Source of the DNA: Clostridia bacterium
Lineage (GTDB): Bacteria; Bacillota; Clostridia; Peptostreptococcales; Acidaminobacteraceae
DNA: 64,000 bases
Direction: 5' to 3'
Assembly (NCBI GenBank): GCA_018399635.1
Contig: JAGYOH010000007.1
Location: 85,143 to 149,142 of the forward strand
The notes under the pieces are model-generated. The model was given only the letters and a program-made list of their open reading frames with translations. It had not been told where the DNA came from and did no database searches. Below, piece after piece: positions 8,263 through 16,118 of the stretch. The number at the start of each line of letters is the position of its first letter. The first letter of the stretch is position 1. A program made the position numbers and the translations under genes.

Positions 8263-9255
8263 TCATCCTAGATTGAACAAAATTATAACATAAATCCCGT
8301 ATAAAAGCATCAAGCCGATTCCCTGCAGACGGTAGGTCCTGCCGCTGAGAATGGGAGGAATCGTCAGAAGACCCATCAGCAAGAGAGAGACCGGAAGATC
8401 CAGAAAGAGGGTCTGGGGAACCCTCTGCGCCGTGAATCCCAGGAAACTGACGTCCGTCAGGGTCATGTAGAGCCCCTTGTCCGCCATCAGGCCACTGGCT
8501 CCCATGATCATGGAAATATTGAGAATGTTGGCCCCGATGATGTTGCCCAGGCCGATACCGGCATCCTTCTTGAGTACCGAGGTGATTCCCGTGACGAGTT
8601 CAGGCAAAGAGGTGCCCAGGGCAATGAGGGTGAGTCCGATCACGGACTCCGGCACCCCCAGGACTTGAGCCAGAATGATGCCGTGGGTGACCAGCAGGTC
8701 CGCTCCCAGGATCACCAGAAGAGAACCGAAGGCGAACTTGCCGATATAGACCAGGACCTCCTTGCGGGTGTTGGTGAAAATCGGCCGGTCCTCCGGGACC
8801 CTTCCCTGATAAGCCTTGATGTTGACGTAAAAATAGAGCCCCATGGTGCTCAGCAGCAGGACGGCTTCGAGACGGGAAAGGTAGTTTTCCCTGGCCATGA
8901 AGGCCGTCAACAGGGTGACGAAGACCATGAGGAAAGCCTTCTGGGTAAAAATCTTCCTCGAGACCTCGACGGGCCTGAGAAAAATCACCAGACCGGCGAT
9001 GAGTCCCATGTTGCAGATGGTGGAGCCGATGGCGTTGCCGATGGCGATATCGGTGCTGCCCTTCAAGGTGGCATTGGTTGAAACCAGGAGCTCCGGCAGG
9101 GTGGTGGCAAAGCTGACGATGGTGGCTCCCACGATGATGGAGGGGATTCCCGTGACCCTGGCGATCCAGATTGAGGCATCCACGAACCAGTCCCCGCCCT
9201 TGATGATCAGAACCAGACCGGCGATGAACAAAATGACGCTCATGTATTCACTCAT
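8263..9255 (-). CDS. Calcium/sodium antiporter family protein (YrbG-type)
   Basis: The protein (about 330 residues) is an integral membrane exchanger with two homologous halves. The alpha repeats are recognisable as GATIVSFATTLPELLVS in the first half and LIALGTSLPELVTGI in the second. Conserved acidic residues in these repeats bind the cations, and about ten membrane spans are expected. The frame is open further upstream, but MSEYMSV at 9255 is preferred because AAGGAGAAGGAG precedes it. The start overlaps the yqeK stop by eight bases, so it is translationally coupled to yqeK. This position, inside the usual yqeK-rsfS pair, is unusual. The ion specificity cannot be read. Confidence 0.88.
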   Translation of the reverse strand: MSEYMSVILFIAGLVLIIKGGDWFVDASIWIARVTGIPSIIVGATIVSFATTLPELLVSTNATLKGSTDIAIGNAIGSTICNMGLIAGLVIFLRPVEVSRKIFTQKAFLMVFVTLLTAFMARENYLSRLEAVLLLSTMGLYFYVNIKAYQGRVPEDRPIFTNTRKEVLVYIGKFAFGSLLVILGADLLVTHGIILAQVLGVPESVIGLTLIALGTSLPELVTGITSVLKKDAGIGLGNIIGANILNISMIMGASGLMADKGLYMTLTDVSFLGFTAQRVPQTLFLDLPVSLLLMGLLTIPPILSGRTYRLQGIGLMLLYGIYVIILFNLG

Positions 9256-9814
9256 GGCTCCTTCTCCTTTTGAAATATTCCAGAGCCTCCAGGCTGAGGG
9301 GATGCAGGGGCCGCCCCCTGGAGGCCACATAGCTTATGGACTGCTCGAGGGCGGCCTTCATGGCCTCATCGAGGTCCTTCACCGCCAGACGCCTGACCGT
9401 GTCGGCTCCGTCAAAGCGACGACCGGGCTCGATGTAGTCCGCCAGAAAAACAATCTTCTCCAGCAGGCTCATGCCGGCTCTTCCGAAGGTGTGATACCGG
9501 ATGGCATTGAGCACGTCCTCCTCCTCGATGCCGAACTCGACCCTGGCCAGGTAGGCTCCGAAGGGGCCGTGGGCCAGGTCGATGTTCATCGCCATGATGT
9601 CATCCGGGGCAAATGCCGAGGTCGAAAGCCATCGTCTGGTCACTGCCGGATCAAAGGCCTTGCCGTAGTCATGGAGAAGGACCGCCTTTTCAATTTTCTC
9701 CTTGTCCTCCCCGAAAATCCCACCCAGTTCAAGGGCCTTGTCCAGAACCCTCAGGGTATGCTGATACCTTTCTTCAGATAGTTTCTTTTTCACTGCTTGT
9801 CTGATTCTGTTCAA
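9248..9814 (-). CDS. yqeK: YqeK-type HD-domain nucleotide phosphohydrolase
   Basis: This 188-residue HD protein has the metal-binding histidine in QHTLRVLDKA, the HD pair in LLHDYGKA and later histidines in DLAHGPFGA and IRYHTFG. YqeK proteins hydrolyse diadenosine tetraphosphate symmetrically. The frame starts at a TTG (9814) with GGAG eight bases upstream. It follows a terminator (9915-9944), so it should have its own promoter. A weak candidate is TTGTTG-18-TAGAAT upstream. The gene order nadD, yqeK, rsfS is conserved in Firmicutes, but here a small HTH gene and an antiporter gene have entered it. Confidence 0.9.
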   Translation of the reverse strand: MNRIRQAVKKKLSEERYQHTLRVLDKALELGGIFGEDKEKIEKAVLLHDYGKAFDPAVTRRWLSTSAFAPDDIMAMNIDLAHGPFGAYLARVEFGIEEEDVLNAIRYHTFGRAGMSLLEKIVFLADYIEPGRRFDGADTVRRLAVKDLDEAMKAALEQSISYVASRGRPLHPLSLEALEYFKRRRSHE

Positions 9815-9914
9815 CGGCTTCGCTCCAATTCAGTATTTTCAGTGTGTCATCGATTCCTATTCTACAACAAATCCTTAAAAAACAACAATGAATTCTTGAA
9901 CAATCCTTCTGAAA

Positions 9915-9944
9915 TCAAAAAAAGAGGATCAGTGACGATCCTCT
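9915..9944 (-). terminator. Intrinsic terminator overlapping the end of the HTH gene
   Basis: On the minus strand GAGGATC and GATCCTC flank a six-base loop and are followed by seven T residues. The hairpin lies inside the final codons of the HTH frame, whose TGA stop follows the T run. It should end transcription from nadD and the HTH gene before yqeK. Confidence 0.88.
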
Positions 9945-10115
9945 CCCCAGGGCCAGGGCGATCTTTCTCAGGGATGAAAGGGACGGTTCGATCATGTCTC
10001 TTTCAAGCTGGGAAAGATAGCTTGCTGTGAGTCCCGTGATTTCAGACATGTTGTTGAGGGTCTTTTCATTCTTCTGTCTCAGTTCTCTAACCTTTTGGCC
10101 TAGCAATCTCATCAT
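9915..10115 (-). CDS. Small XRE-family helix-turn-helix protein, possibly a truncated regulator
   Basis: The 66-residue product is almost only a DNA-binding domain: KVRELRQKNEKTLNNMSEITGL followed by TASYLSQLERDMIEPSLSSLRKIALAL. It matches the N-terminus of XRE-cupin regulators (type SinR/PuuR), but the sensory domain is absent. The last eleven codons run through an intrinsic terminator and encode GRGSSLILFF, which does not look like conserved protein. It may be a stand-alone repressor or the remnant of a longer gene. It lies 48 bases after nadD and probably shares its transcript. Confidence 0.72.
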   Translation of the reverse strand: MMRLLGQKVRELRQKNEKTLNNMSEITGLTASYLSQLERDMIEPSLSSLRKIALALGRGSSLILFF

Positions 10116-10163
10116 TCCTTTTTTGGATTTCTCTTACAAGAGGTCTTGCCTCCCGGACATGAT

Positions 10164-10778
10164 TCACCGGTACAAGCCGTTCTTCATGATAAACTGTTCA
10201 ACGGCTCCCGGCAGCAGATACTTGATGGATTCAAGGTTCCTGACCCGACGCCTGATGTCGGAGGAGGAGATGGCCAGGGCAGGTACCTGCAGGTAACGGA
10301 TCCTGGCCCCGTGCAGGGCCCTCAGACGATGGATCTCCCTGAGGAGTTCTTCATCCCGGTAGCCGGGCCTCGAGGCCCCGACGAAGGTGATTTCCTTGAG
10401 GAGTCTCTGGTAATCCTTCCAGCTTTCAATGGCCATGATCTGATCGGCCCCGGTGATGAAATAGATTTCACAGTCGGGACTGACCCGGGCCTTGAAGGCT
10501 TCGATGGTCCTGACGGTATAGGAGGGCTCCGCCTGCTTCACCTCGCAGTCGCTGATCAGAAAGTTCGGATTGTCGGCTATCCCCAGCATCACCATCTGAT
10601 AGCGCAGCCACTTCCGGGTCACCGGCTGGTCTTCCTTGTGGGGGGGATCTCCGGCGGGAACAAAATAGATCACGTCGAGGCCGAAACTGCTTCTCACCTG
10701 CTCCGCCAGCATGAGATGGCCGTAATGAATGGGATCAAAGGTCCCTCCCATCAAGCCGATGGATTTGTAGGTCTTCAT
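10164..10778 (-). CDS. nadD: Nicotinate-nucleotide adenylyltransferase
   Basis: NadD transfers AMP to nicotinate mononucleotide in NAD synthesis. The nucleotidyltransferase motif GGTFDPIHYGH is at the N-terminus and the ISSSDIRRRV motif near the C-terminus, both needed for ATP binding. About 204 residues, normal length. The frame is open 11 codons further upstream (ATG at 10811, right after the preceding stop). The ATG at 10778 fits the usual family N-terminus and has AAGGGGG ahead of it, but the upstream start cannot be excluded. It opens the NAD and ribosome-maturation gene group. Confidence 0.93.
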   Translation of the reverse strand: MKTYKSIGLMGGTFDPIHYGHLMLAEQVRSSFGLDVIYFVPAGDPPHKEDQPVTRKWLRYQMVMLGIADNPNFLISDCEVKQAEPSYTVRTIEAFKARVSPDCEIYFITGADQIMAIESWKDYQRLLKEITFVGASRPGYRDEELLREIHRLRALHGARIRYLQVPALAISSSDIRRRVRNLESIKYLLPGAVEQFIMKNGLYR

Positions 10779-10812
10779 GACGCCCCGCCCCCTTGAGATA
10801 CTCTTCCTCATT

Positions 10813-12159
10813 TTACCACCCTTTGGCGGTTTTTAACACCTCATCGGGAATTTCACCCCTGTCGAACTCCCTGAAGGTTTCCGCCATCCGGGTCAGGGCC
10901 TGATGGATGAGATCCCTGGGAATGCTCAAGGGAGGCTGGATTCTGAGAACATTGCCGGCGAAAAAGGTGAGAATCAGCCCCTTTTCCCAAGCCCGGTAGG
11001 AAATCTTCTTGGCGGCGTCCCCCCAGGCCTCCCGGGTCCGGGGATTCTTGACAAGATCGATCCCGATGGAGAGTCCCTCTCCCCTGACGTCACCGATGAA
11101 GGCATACCGATTTTTCAGCTTCAGCAGTTCCTCCTTGAAATAATCTCCCTGGACTCTCGATCTTTCAATGAGATTCTCCTCCTTGAGCACGGCGATATTG
11201 GCCAGGGCCGCCGCCAGGACCACGGGATTGGCCCCGTTGGTAAAGGCGTGGCCCAGGGTCCCCAGTCCCTCGAAAAGCTCACTCCGTCCCACCACGGCGC
11301 TGAGGGGCATGCCGGCCGCCAGGGATTTGCCGTAGATGAACAGGTCCGGCTGCACGTCGAAATGATCCATGCCGAACCATTTCCCGGTGCGGCCCAGACC
11401 TGTCTGGACCTCGTCCACCACCAGAAGAATGCCGTGGGTCTTGAGAATTCCGTCAAGCCGCGTCATCCACTTGGGGGGCGGCTTGAGGATGCCCGCATCT
11501 CCTTCGATGGGTTCCAGAAAAGCTCCGGCCACCGTGGCTGGATCCAGGTCCGTTTCAAGAGCCGTCTCAAGTCCCTTGAGACAGGTCAGGTCACAGGTCC
11601 CGGGATCCTGTCCGTGGGGACAGCGGTAGCAGTTGGGATATTCAAAGTGATGGATGCCCGGCAACATGGGACCGATGCCCTTTTTCAAACCCGGGCTGAT
11701 TCCCGTGAGGGTCAGGGAACCGTAGGTGGTGCCGTGGTAGGAGCCCTCAAAGGCCAGGATGTTTTCTCTTCCCGTGGCGGACCGCACGACTTTGATGGCG
11801 CCGTCGGCGGCATCTGAACCGGAAAAGCCGAAAATCACCTTTTTATTTCCGGGAACCGGGGTCAGTTCAGTGATCACCCGGGCGAAGTCCGCCAGGGGCT
11901 CGTGGTACATGTAGGCGGTGGTGTACTGGATCAGTTCCCGGGCCTGATCCTGGATGGCCTTGACCACCCGGGGATGGTTGTGGCCGATATTCATCACGGC
12001 GGCGCTGCCCAGCAAATCGATGAATTCATTGCCATCGAGGTCCGTGACCATGGATCCTCTGGCGCTTTTGACCGCCAGGGGGTAGTAGGGAGCCCTGGTG
12101 GCATCGGTCAGAAACTGCTGGTCCCTTGTTACCAGGGCCTCGCTCAAACGGGTCTTCAA
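10813..12159 (-). CDS. Class III PLP-dependent aminotransferase family protein (possible amino-acid racemase/epimerase)
   Basis: This 448-residue enzyme is of fold type I, class III. The PLP lysine lies in IYGKSLAAGMPLSAV, and the cofactor-binding aspartate is in VVDEVQTGLGRTG. GFSGSDAADGAIK is the usual phosphate-binding region. Annotation by similarity would say 4-aminobutyrate or ornithine aminotransferase. From memory of family sequences, segments such as GSYHGTTYGSLTLTG and KGIGPMLP, together with the short C-terminal tail ending GW, recall Lactobacillus isoleucine 2-epimerase, so a racemase is possible. A cysteine-rich loop, CYRCPHGQDPGTCDLTC, is a distinguishing feature. It lies between the yhbY terminator and nadD. 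Confidence 0.85.
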   Translation of the reverse strand: MKTRLSEALVTRDQQFLTDATRAPYYPLAVKSARGSMVTDLDGNEFIDLLGSAAVMNIGHNHPRVVKAIQDQARELIQYTTAYMYHEPLADFARVITELTPVPGNKKVIFGFSGSDAADGAIKVVRSATGRENILAFEGSYHGTTYGSLTLTGISPGLKKGIGPMLPGIHHFEYPNCYRCPHGQDPGTCDLTCLKGLETALETDLDPATVAGAFLEPIEGDAGILKPPPKWMTRLDGILKTHGILLVVDEVQTGLGRTGKWFGMDHFDVQPDLFIYGKSLAAGMPLSAVVGRSELFEGLGTLGHAFTNGANPVVLAAALANIAVLKEENLIERSRVQGDYFKEELLKLKNRYAFIGDVRGEGLSIGIDLVKNPRTREAWGDAAKKISYRAWEKGLILTFFAGNVLRIQPPLSIPRDLIHQALTRMAETFREFDRGEIPDEVLKTAKGW

Positions 12160-12219
12160 GGTGGCCTTCCTCCTTTGATTGTATACTCATTATCCTAGAA
12201 GTGGTCTGAAATTTCAATG

Positions 12220-12241
12220 AAAAAAGCCCGATAAACGGGCC
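12220..12241 (-). terminator. Intrinsic terminator after yhbY
   Basis: On the minus strand GCCCG and CGGGC flank a five-base loop and are followed by TTTTTT, directly after the yhbY stop. It should end the rplU-prp-rpmA-obg-yhbY transcript. Confidence 0.8.
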
Positions 12242-12242
12242 T

Positions 12243-12542
12243 TTACGGCAATTGGATGCGATTGACCTTGTCCTTGGTCCGGGAGGACCTGAAAACCACC
12301 AGTTTGCGGCCGAGGGCGCTGACGAATTCCGCCTTCAGGGACTCTGAAAGGGTCTCGGCCACTTCCCTGGCCTCTAGAGGGCAGCTGTTGAGAATATTGA
12401 TCTTGAGCAGTTCATGGTCATTGAGCAGCACGTCGATCTGCTTGACGGCTTCCGGAGTCAATCCGCCCTTGCCCAGCTGCATCATGGGCCGCAGGGGGTT
12501 GGACAGACTCTTCAAAAAGCTTCTTTGCTTTCCTGTCATCAT
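12243..12542 (-). CDS. yhbY: YhbY-type RNA-binding protein (CRM domain)
   Basis: This protein of about 99 residues is a single CRM (CRS1-YhbY) domain, an RNA-binding fold associated with assembly of the large ribosomal subunit. The family start KQRSFLKSLSNPLRPMMQLGKGGLT and the end VSALGRKLVVFRSS are present. Possible starts GTG, ATG, ATG, ATG cluster at 12551-12539. The ATG at 12542 has AGG eight bases upstream and is preferred. It follows obg directly (the obg stop is at 12552), a common pairing of ribosome-assembly genes. Confidence 0.9.
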   Translation of the reverse strand: MMTGKQRSFLKSLSNPLRPMMQLGKGGLTPEAVKQIDVLLNDHELLKINILNSCPLEAREVAETLSESLKAEFVSALGRKLVVFRSSRTKDKVNRIQLP

Positions 12543-12551
12543 TTTCATCAC

Positions 12552-13829
12552 CTATTCGTAGTATTCAAATTCAAGGTCGTAGATGCGGACCGTGTCCCCA
12601 TCCTCGATCCCCATTTTCACCAATTCCTCGAAGACGCCTTTTTTGAGAAGAATGTTCTGGAACCTTCTGAGGGACTCAAGATCTGAAAAGTTGGTGGAGA
12701 AGTACAGTCTTTCCACGGCCATGCCTTCAAGACAGTAGACCCCGTCCTCGATCCAGTATTTCACTTCCTGGATATCCACCGCCATATTCTCGGGATCATA
12801 CCAATCCGACGTGTCGTACAGCGGCAGCTCCTCCACCCCTTCAAGGGCGGTGGTCACCGCCTTCATCAGGGCTTCGACCCCTTCCCCGGTGGCTCCGCTG
12901 ACGCCGAAGCACTCATAACCCAGTTCCTCCACCTGTTTCTTGAAGTCCAAAAACCGGCCTTCATCCGAGAGGAGGTCCATTTTATTGGCGGCCACGATCT
13001 GATGGCGGCCGAAGAGTTTTTCACTGTAGGCCTTCAGCTCTTCATTGATGCTGTTGAAATCCTCAAGAGGATCCCTGCCTTCAATCCCTGAAATGTCCAC
13101 CACATGGAGAATCAGTTTCGTGCGTTCAATGTGGCGCAGAAAATCATGGCCGAGGCCGACGCCTTTATGGGCGCCTTCAATCAGCCCGGGGATATCGGCC
13201 AGCACGAAGCTTTTTCCCCTGACCACCTCCACCACACCCAGGTTGGGAAAGAGGGTGGTGAAATGGTAGTCGGCGATTTTGGGTTTCGCCTTGGTCACCT
13301 TTGACAGGATGGTGGACTTGCCGACATTGGGGAAACCCACCAGGCCGACGTCCGCCAGCATCTTGAGCTCCAGGATCACCTGACGCTCCTGTCCGTAGAA
13401 GCCCTGCTGGGAAAAACTGGGCGCCCTTCTCGTGGAGGTCTTGAACTCCGCATTGCCCTTGCCGCCGTTTCCCCCCCTGGCGATGACCACTTCATCCTCC
13501 GGCCCCTTGAGGTCGGCGATGATCTTTCCCGTCTCCTTGTCCCGGATCAGGGTGCCGGGGGGGAGAAGGATCACCAGATCCTCCCCCTTTTTACCCGACA
13601 TTTTCTTCTTCTGCCCGTTTTCCCCGGCCTCGGCCTTGTAGAGGCTTTTATAGCGGAAGTCCATGAGGGTGCGCATCCCCATATCCACCTTCACCACCAC
13701 ATTGCCGCCCTTGCCGCCGGTGCCCCCGTCGGGTCCGCCGTCGGGAACGTATTTTTCTCTTCTAAAGGATACCGCACCATTGCCACCCTTGCCGGCCTTG
13801 ATGGCTATCTCAGCCTGATCTACAAACAT
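12552..13829 (-). CDS. obg: Obg/CgtA GTPase
   Basis: Obg is an essential GTPase of large-subunit ribosome assembly and stress signalling. The 425-residue chain shows the three usual parts: the glycine-rich Obg fold (about 1-158, with GGNGGKGNAEFKTSTRRAP), the G domain (GFPNVGKSTIL P-loop, DIPGLIEGAH for G3, NKMD for G4), and a C-terminal OCT domain with VKYWIEDGVYCLEGMAVERL. It is the fourth gene of the rplU-prp-rpmA-obg cluster. A strong terminator separates it from rpmA, so obg must be reached by read-through or by its own promoter. Confidence 0.96.
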   Translation of the reverse strand: MFVDQAEIAIKAGKGGNGAVSFRREKYVPDGGPDGGTGGKGGNVVVKVDMGMRTLMDFRYKSLYKAEAGENGQKKKMSGKKGEDLVILLPPGTLIRDKETGKIIADLKGPEDEVVIARGGNGGKGNAEFKTSTRRAPSFSQQGFYGQERQVILELKMLADVGLVGFPNVGKSTILSKVTKAKPKIADYHFTTLFPNLGVVEVVRGKSFVLADIPGLIEGAHKGVGLGHDFLRHIERTKLILHVVDISGIEGRDPLEDFNSINEELKAYSEKLFGRHQIVAANKMDLLSDEGRFLDFKKQVEELGYECFGVSGATGEGVEALMKAVTTALEGVEELPLYDTSDWYDPENMAVDIQEVKYWIEDGVYCLEGMAVERLYFSTNFSDLESLRRFQNILLKKGVFEELVKMGIEDGDTVRIYDLEFEYYE

Positions 13830-13842
13830 CTCTAATCTCCTT

Positions 13843-13870
13843 AAAAAAAATGCTCATCTAAGATGAGCAT
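13843..13870 (-). terminator. Intrinsic terminator or attenuator between rpmA and obg
   Basis: On the minus strand ATGCTCATCT and AGATGAGCAT form a ten-base stem with a one-base tip, followed by eight T residues. It touches the rpmA stop codon. It probably sets a lower level of obg relative to the ribosomal proteins. Confidence 0.87.
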
Positions 13871-14148
13871 TATTCAGCATATACACTGACTTGTTTCTTG
13901 TCTTTGCCTTTTCGTTCGTACTTAACAAATCCCGAAACAGTAGCGAACAAAGTGTCATCTCCACCTTTTCCTACGTTGATTCCAGGATGAATCTTGGTTC
14001 CTCTCTGACGAACCAAAATGCTGCCTGCACTGACAAATTGCCCATCCGACTTCTTGACGCCCAGACGTTTCGCATGAGAGTCCCGGCCGTTCTTGGAACT
14101 ACCGACACCCTTTTTACTGGCAAACAATTGTAAATTGAATTTCAACAT
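13870..14148 (-). CDS. rpmA: 50S ribosomal protein L27 with cleavable N-terminal extension
   Basis: The 92-residue protein carries the Firmicute-type N-terminal extension [10 protein letters not shown] before the mature start [14 protein letters not shown]. In Staphylococcus aureus this extension is known to be removed by the protease Prp, which is needed because the L27 N-terminus reaches the peptidyl-transferase centre. The prp gene is directly upstream here. The core [22 protein letters not shown] is typical. Confidence 0.97.
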   Translation of the reverse strand: MLKFNLQLFASKKGVGSSKNGRDSHAKRLGVKKSDGQFVSAGSILVRQRGTKIHPGINVGKGGDDTLFATVSGFVKYERKGKDKKQVSVYAE

Positions 14149-14151
14149 CCT

Positions 14152-14484
14152 TTACACCTCCTCATCGAGAAGTTCCACAAAGTCACCGTATATCTCCACG
14201 ATGCCCTGCATCCCTATACTGATGGTTTTAAAAACCCTTTGAATTTCCTTGTCCCGCCAGTGAGAATCCTCACGGCTCAGTTCAAGACTTAAAAGCCCTT
14301 CCTCCGATTCCACTATTTCCGGTTCCTGCGGGTAAATATCCAGGATCCCGTTGACCAGGGTATAGGCCAGGGCCGAGACGGCGGCGCATACGATATCCTC
14401 GCCGGACTCTGCATATTCCGCATGTCCCTTGGATTCAAAGTAATAGTAGTGATCCTGGTCCTTGATGAATCTGACCGAGATCAT
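14152..14484 (-). CDS. prp: Prp, ribosomal-processing cysteine protease
   Basis: This 110-residue protein has the Prp catalytic pair: His in KGHAEYAESGEDI and Cys in IVCAAVSALAYTL. It cleaves the N-terminal extension of L27 after the FNLQLFA segment. Gene order rplU-prp-rpmA with three-base gaps is the conserved Firmicute arrangement and was the basis for its discovery. Older annotations call it YsxB, a domain of unknown function. Confidence 0.94.
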   Translation of the reverse strand: MISVRFIKDQDHYYYFESKGHAEYAESGEDIVCAAVSALAYTLVNGILDIYPQEPEIVESEEGLLSLELSREDSHWRDKEIQRVFKTISIGMQGIVEIYGDFVELLDEEV

Positions 14485-14486
14485 GA

Positions 14487-14798
14487 CTACAGGCTGATTT
14501 TATCGATCTTGACTTGAGTAAACGGTTGACGATGGCCTTGCTTCTTGCGGTAGTCTTTTTTGGCCTTGTACTTGAAAATGATCACTTTTTTCTGTTTGCC
14601 GGTCTTGAGTATCGTGGCTTCGACCTTGGCGTTTTCGATATAAGGCCTGCCTACCGTCAAACCCTCGTCTCCAGAAATCATCAATACTTTTTCAAAAGCT
14701 ACGACTTCGCCATCGGCTGCTTTGACTTTTTCAATGAAGATGGTTTCGCCTTCTTCTACCCGGTATTGCTTGCCGCCGGTTTCAATGATTGCATACAT
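14487..14798 (-). CDS. rplU: 50S ribosomal protein L21
   Basis: The 103-residue protein matches L21 over its whole length, from [21 protein letters not shown] to the basic RNA-binding end [19 protein letters not shown]. It binds 23S rRNA next to L20. It is the first gene of the rplU-prp-rpmA group, preceded by a structured leader and a good promoter. A GGGAGG ribosome site lies ahead of the ATG. Confidence 0.97.
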   Translation of the reverse strand: MYAIIETGGKQYRVEEGETIFIEKVKAADGEVVAFEKVLMISGDEGLTVGRPYIENAKVEATILKTGKQKKVIIFKYKAKKDYRKKQGHRQPFTQVKIDKISL

Positions 14799-14890
14799 GT
14801 TTTTTTACCTCCCTATCCATAGACTCGCCAGCTCAGGTATCCGGATAATCCCGGATTTCGACCTTTTCTGCGCGGTTACCCAGGTACATA
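14799..14890 (-). ncRNA. Candidate L21 leader RNA in the rplU 5' untranslated region
   Basis: The untranslated region contains AACCGCGC, a hairpin-forming TCCGGGATTATCCGGA and ACCTGAGCTGGC shortly before the ribosome site. From memory these resemble the conserved blocks of the Rfam L21-leader family found before rplU in Firmicutes, which is thought to bind L21 for feedback control. The exact ends are estimated. Confidence 0.6.
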
Positions 14891-14891
14891 T

Positions 14892-14919
14892 ATTATCATA
14901 CTGCACCCCAAAAAGTCAA
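14892..14919 (-). promoter_or_regulatory. Sigma-A-type promoter of the rplU operon
   Basis: On the minus strand TTGACT (14919-14914) is followed after 16 bases by GATAAT (14897-14892). It lies right after the stop of the RNase E/G-like gene and before the L21 leader. Confidence 0.75.
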
Positions 14920-14921
14920 TC

Positions 14922-16118
14922 TTATTTCGCGACTTGAATCTTGAATTCCGCCACCCCGTTGTCGAAGTCGAAGGCCAGGGGCACCTCAAAAGCCCTCCTG
15001 ATCGCTTCAAGATCCTTTGCCAGGGGGTAGTAGCTCCCGCTGAGGGTGATTTTCAGAGCCGTCGCACCGGTATGCTCCAGCAGATAGGCGATTCTGAGAT
15101 AGAGTCTTTCCAGCAGGAGGGCGGCCTGGGAATAGTCCCCTATGGCCCCCCCCTCCACCCGGACGGTGAGCTCCAGGATTCCCAGATGGGAAATCCCATG
15201 GTGTTTCACGGCGGGGGTCCCACTGAGAATCTGCTTGACCCAGCCGTTGAACTGTCCCAGTTCCCAGGGGTCGTTCATGGTGATCAGGTCCACCAGAATC
15301 ACCCCCTGCAGCCTTCTTAAAAGTATTTCCGACAGGGTCCAGGTGAAGATTTCCTGGTTGATCCTCAGATAGGGATGGGGACCGTCGTAGCGGAACTGGT
15401 GGGAGTCGAAGTCAATGACATGTCCCAGGCGGGTCTTTTCAAAATGGACCCTGAAGCCCTTGGGGTGAACCATGGTGGTGGCCAGGTGGTCCAGCAGGAC
15501 CTCTTCAAGATTCAGAATGTCATTGAGATCGGTCAGCCTTTCCAGGACATGCTCCTGGGGCGCCTCGTGGATCAACCGGTCCGAATCCTTGATTGCGGCC
15601 CTTTCAAGGGCTCTTTGATGAGCCCCGGCCAGCCTGGTCATTTCCTCCCTCAGGGTCTCATCGGAAAGGGTTTCAGCACGGGTTCTGAACAAGAACCCCC
15701 GGCGGTCCTTGAAGGTCTCCTTGAGGCTCGCCACCTGGTCCCCGGGAAGTTTTTTGCTGAAGCGGTTTCTGGTCTCCTCGGGAAAATATATCACCCCGGC
15801 CCCCTTGTAATAGGGCTCGTCACTGACCCGGTAACCCTTGTCATCCCTGGGCTCCTTCACCACCACCAGGGGCAGGACCTCCCCGACCCTCAAGGATTTC
15901 CGGGTCTTGAGCAGGCCCTCATGACCGTCGAATGCTACGAAGTAGGCCCCCAGTTCCCTCAGCCGGCTCCGGACTTTTCCAGTATAGACCTCATGGATGA
16001 CCGGAACCTTTTTCGCGCTCCTGATCCGAATCTCCATGAGGGTCTCTTTCTCGTAGATGAAGGCTTTTTCCAGCTGCCATCCGGTGTAGACCCTGGCTGT
16101 TTTTTCAGTATAGCTCAA
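14922..16118 (-). CDS. Divergent RNase E/G family protein
   Basis: About 398 residues. An S1-like start (VYTGKVRSRLRELGAYFVAFDGHEGLL) and the RNase E/G core with LQGVILVDLITM and GISHLGILEL are recognisable, so the family is clear. Compared with RNase G the second metal-binding aspartate of the DRARxQ segment seems replaced (SGTPAVKHH). The C-terminal CPxC zinc link is missing and the chain ends with a short domain. It may be a catalytically weak or non-catalytic RNA-binding paralogue. The TTG at 16118 is taken as start because it gives an intact S1 region and overlaps the upstream gene. An ATG at 16037 is the alternative. Confidence 0.75.
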   Translation of the reverse strand: MSYTEKTARVYTGWQLEKAFIYEKETLMEIRIRSAKKVPVIHEVYTGKVRSRLRELGAYFVAFDGHEGLLKTRKSLRVGEVLPLVVVKEPRDDKGYRVSDEPYYKGAGVIYFPEETRNRFSKKLPGDQVASLKETFKDRRGFLFRTRAETLSDETLREEMTRLAGAHQRALERAAIKDSDRLIHEAPQEHVLERLTDLNDILNLEEVLLDHLATTMVHPKGFRVHFEKTRLGHVIDFDSHQFRYDGPHPYLRINQEIFTWTLSEILLRRLQGVILVDLITMNDPWELGQFNGWVKQILSGTPAVKHHGISHLGILELTVRVEGGAIGDYSQAALLLERLYLRIAYLLEHTGATALKITLSGSYYPLAKDLEAIRRAFEVPLAFDFDNGVAEFKIQVAK

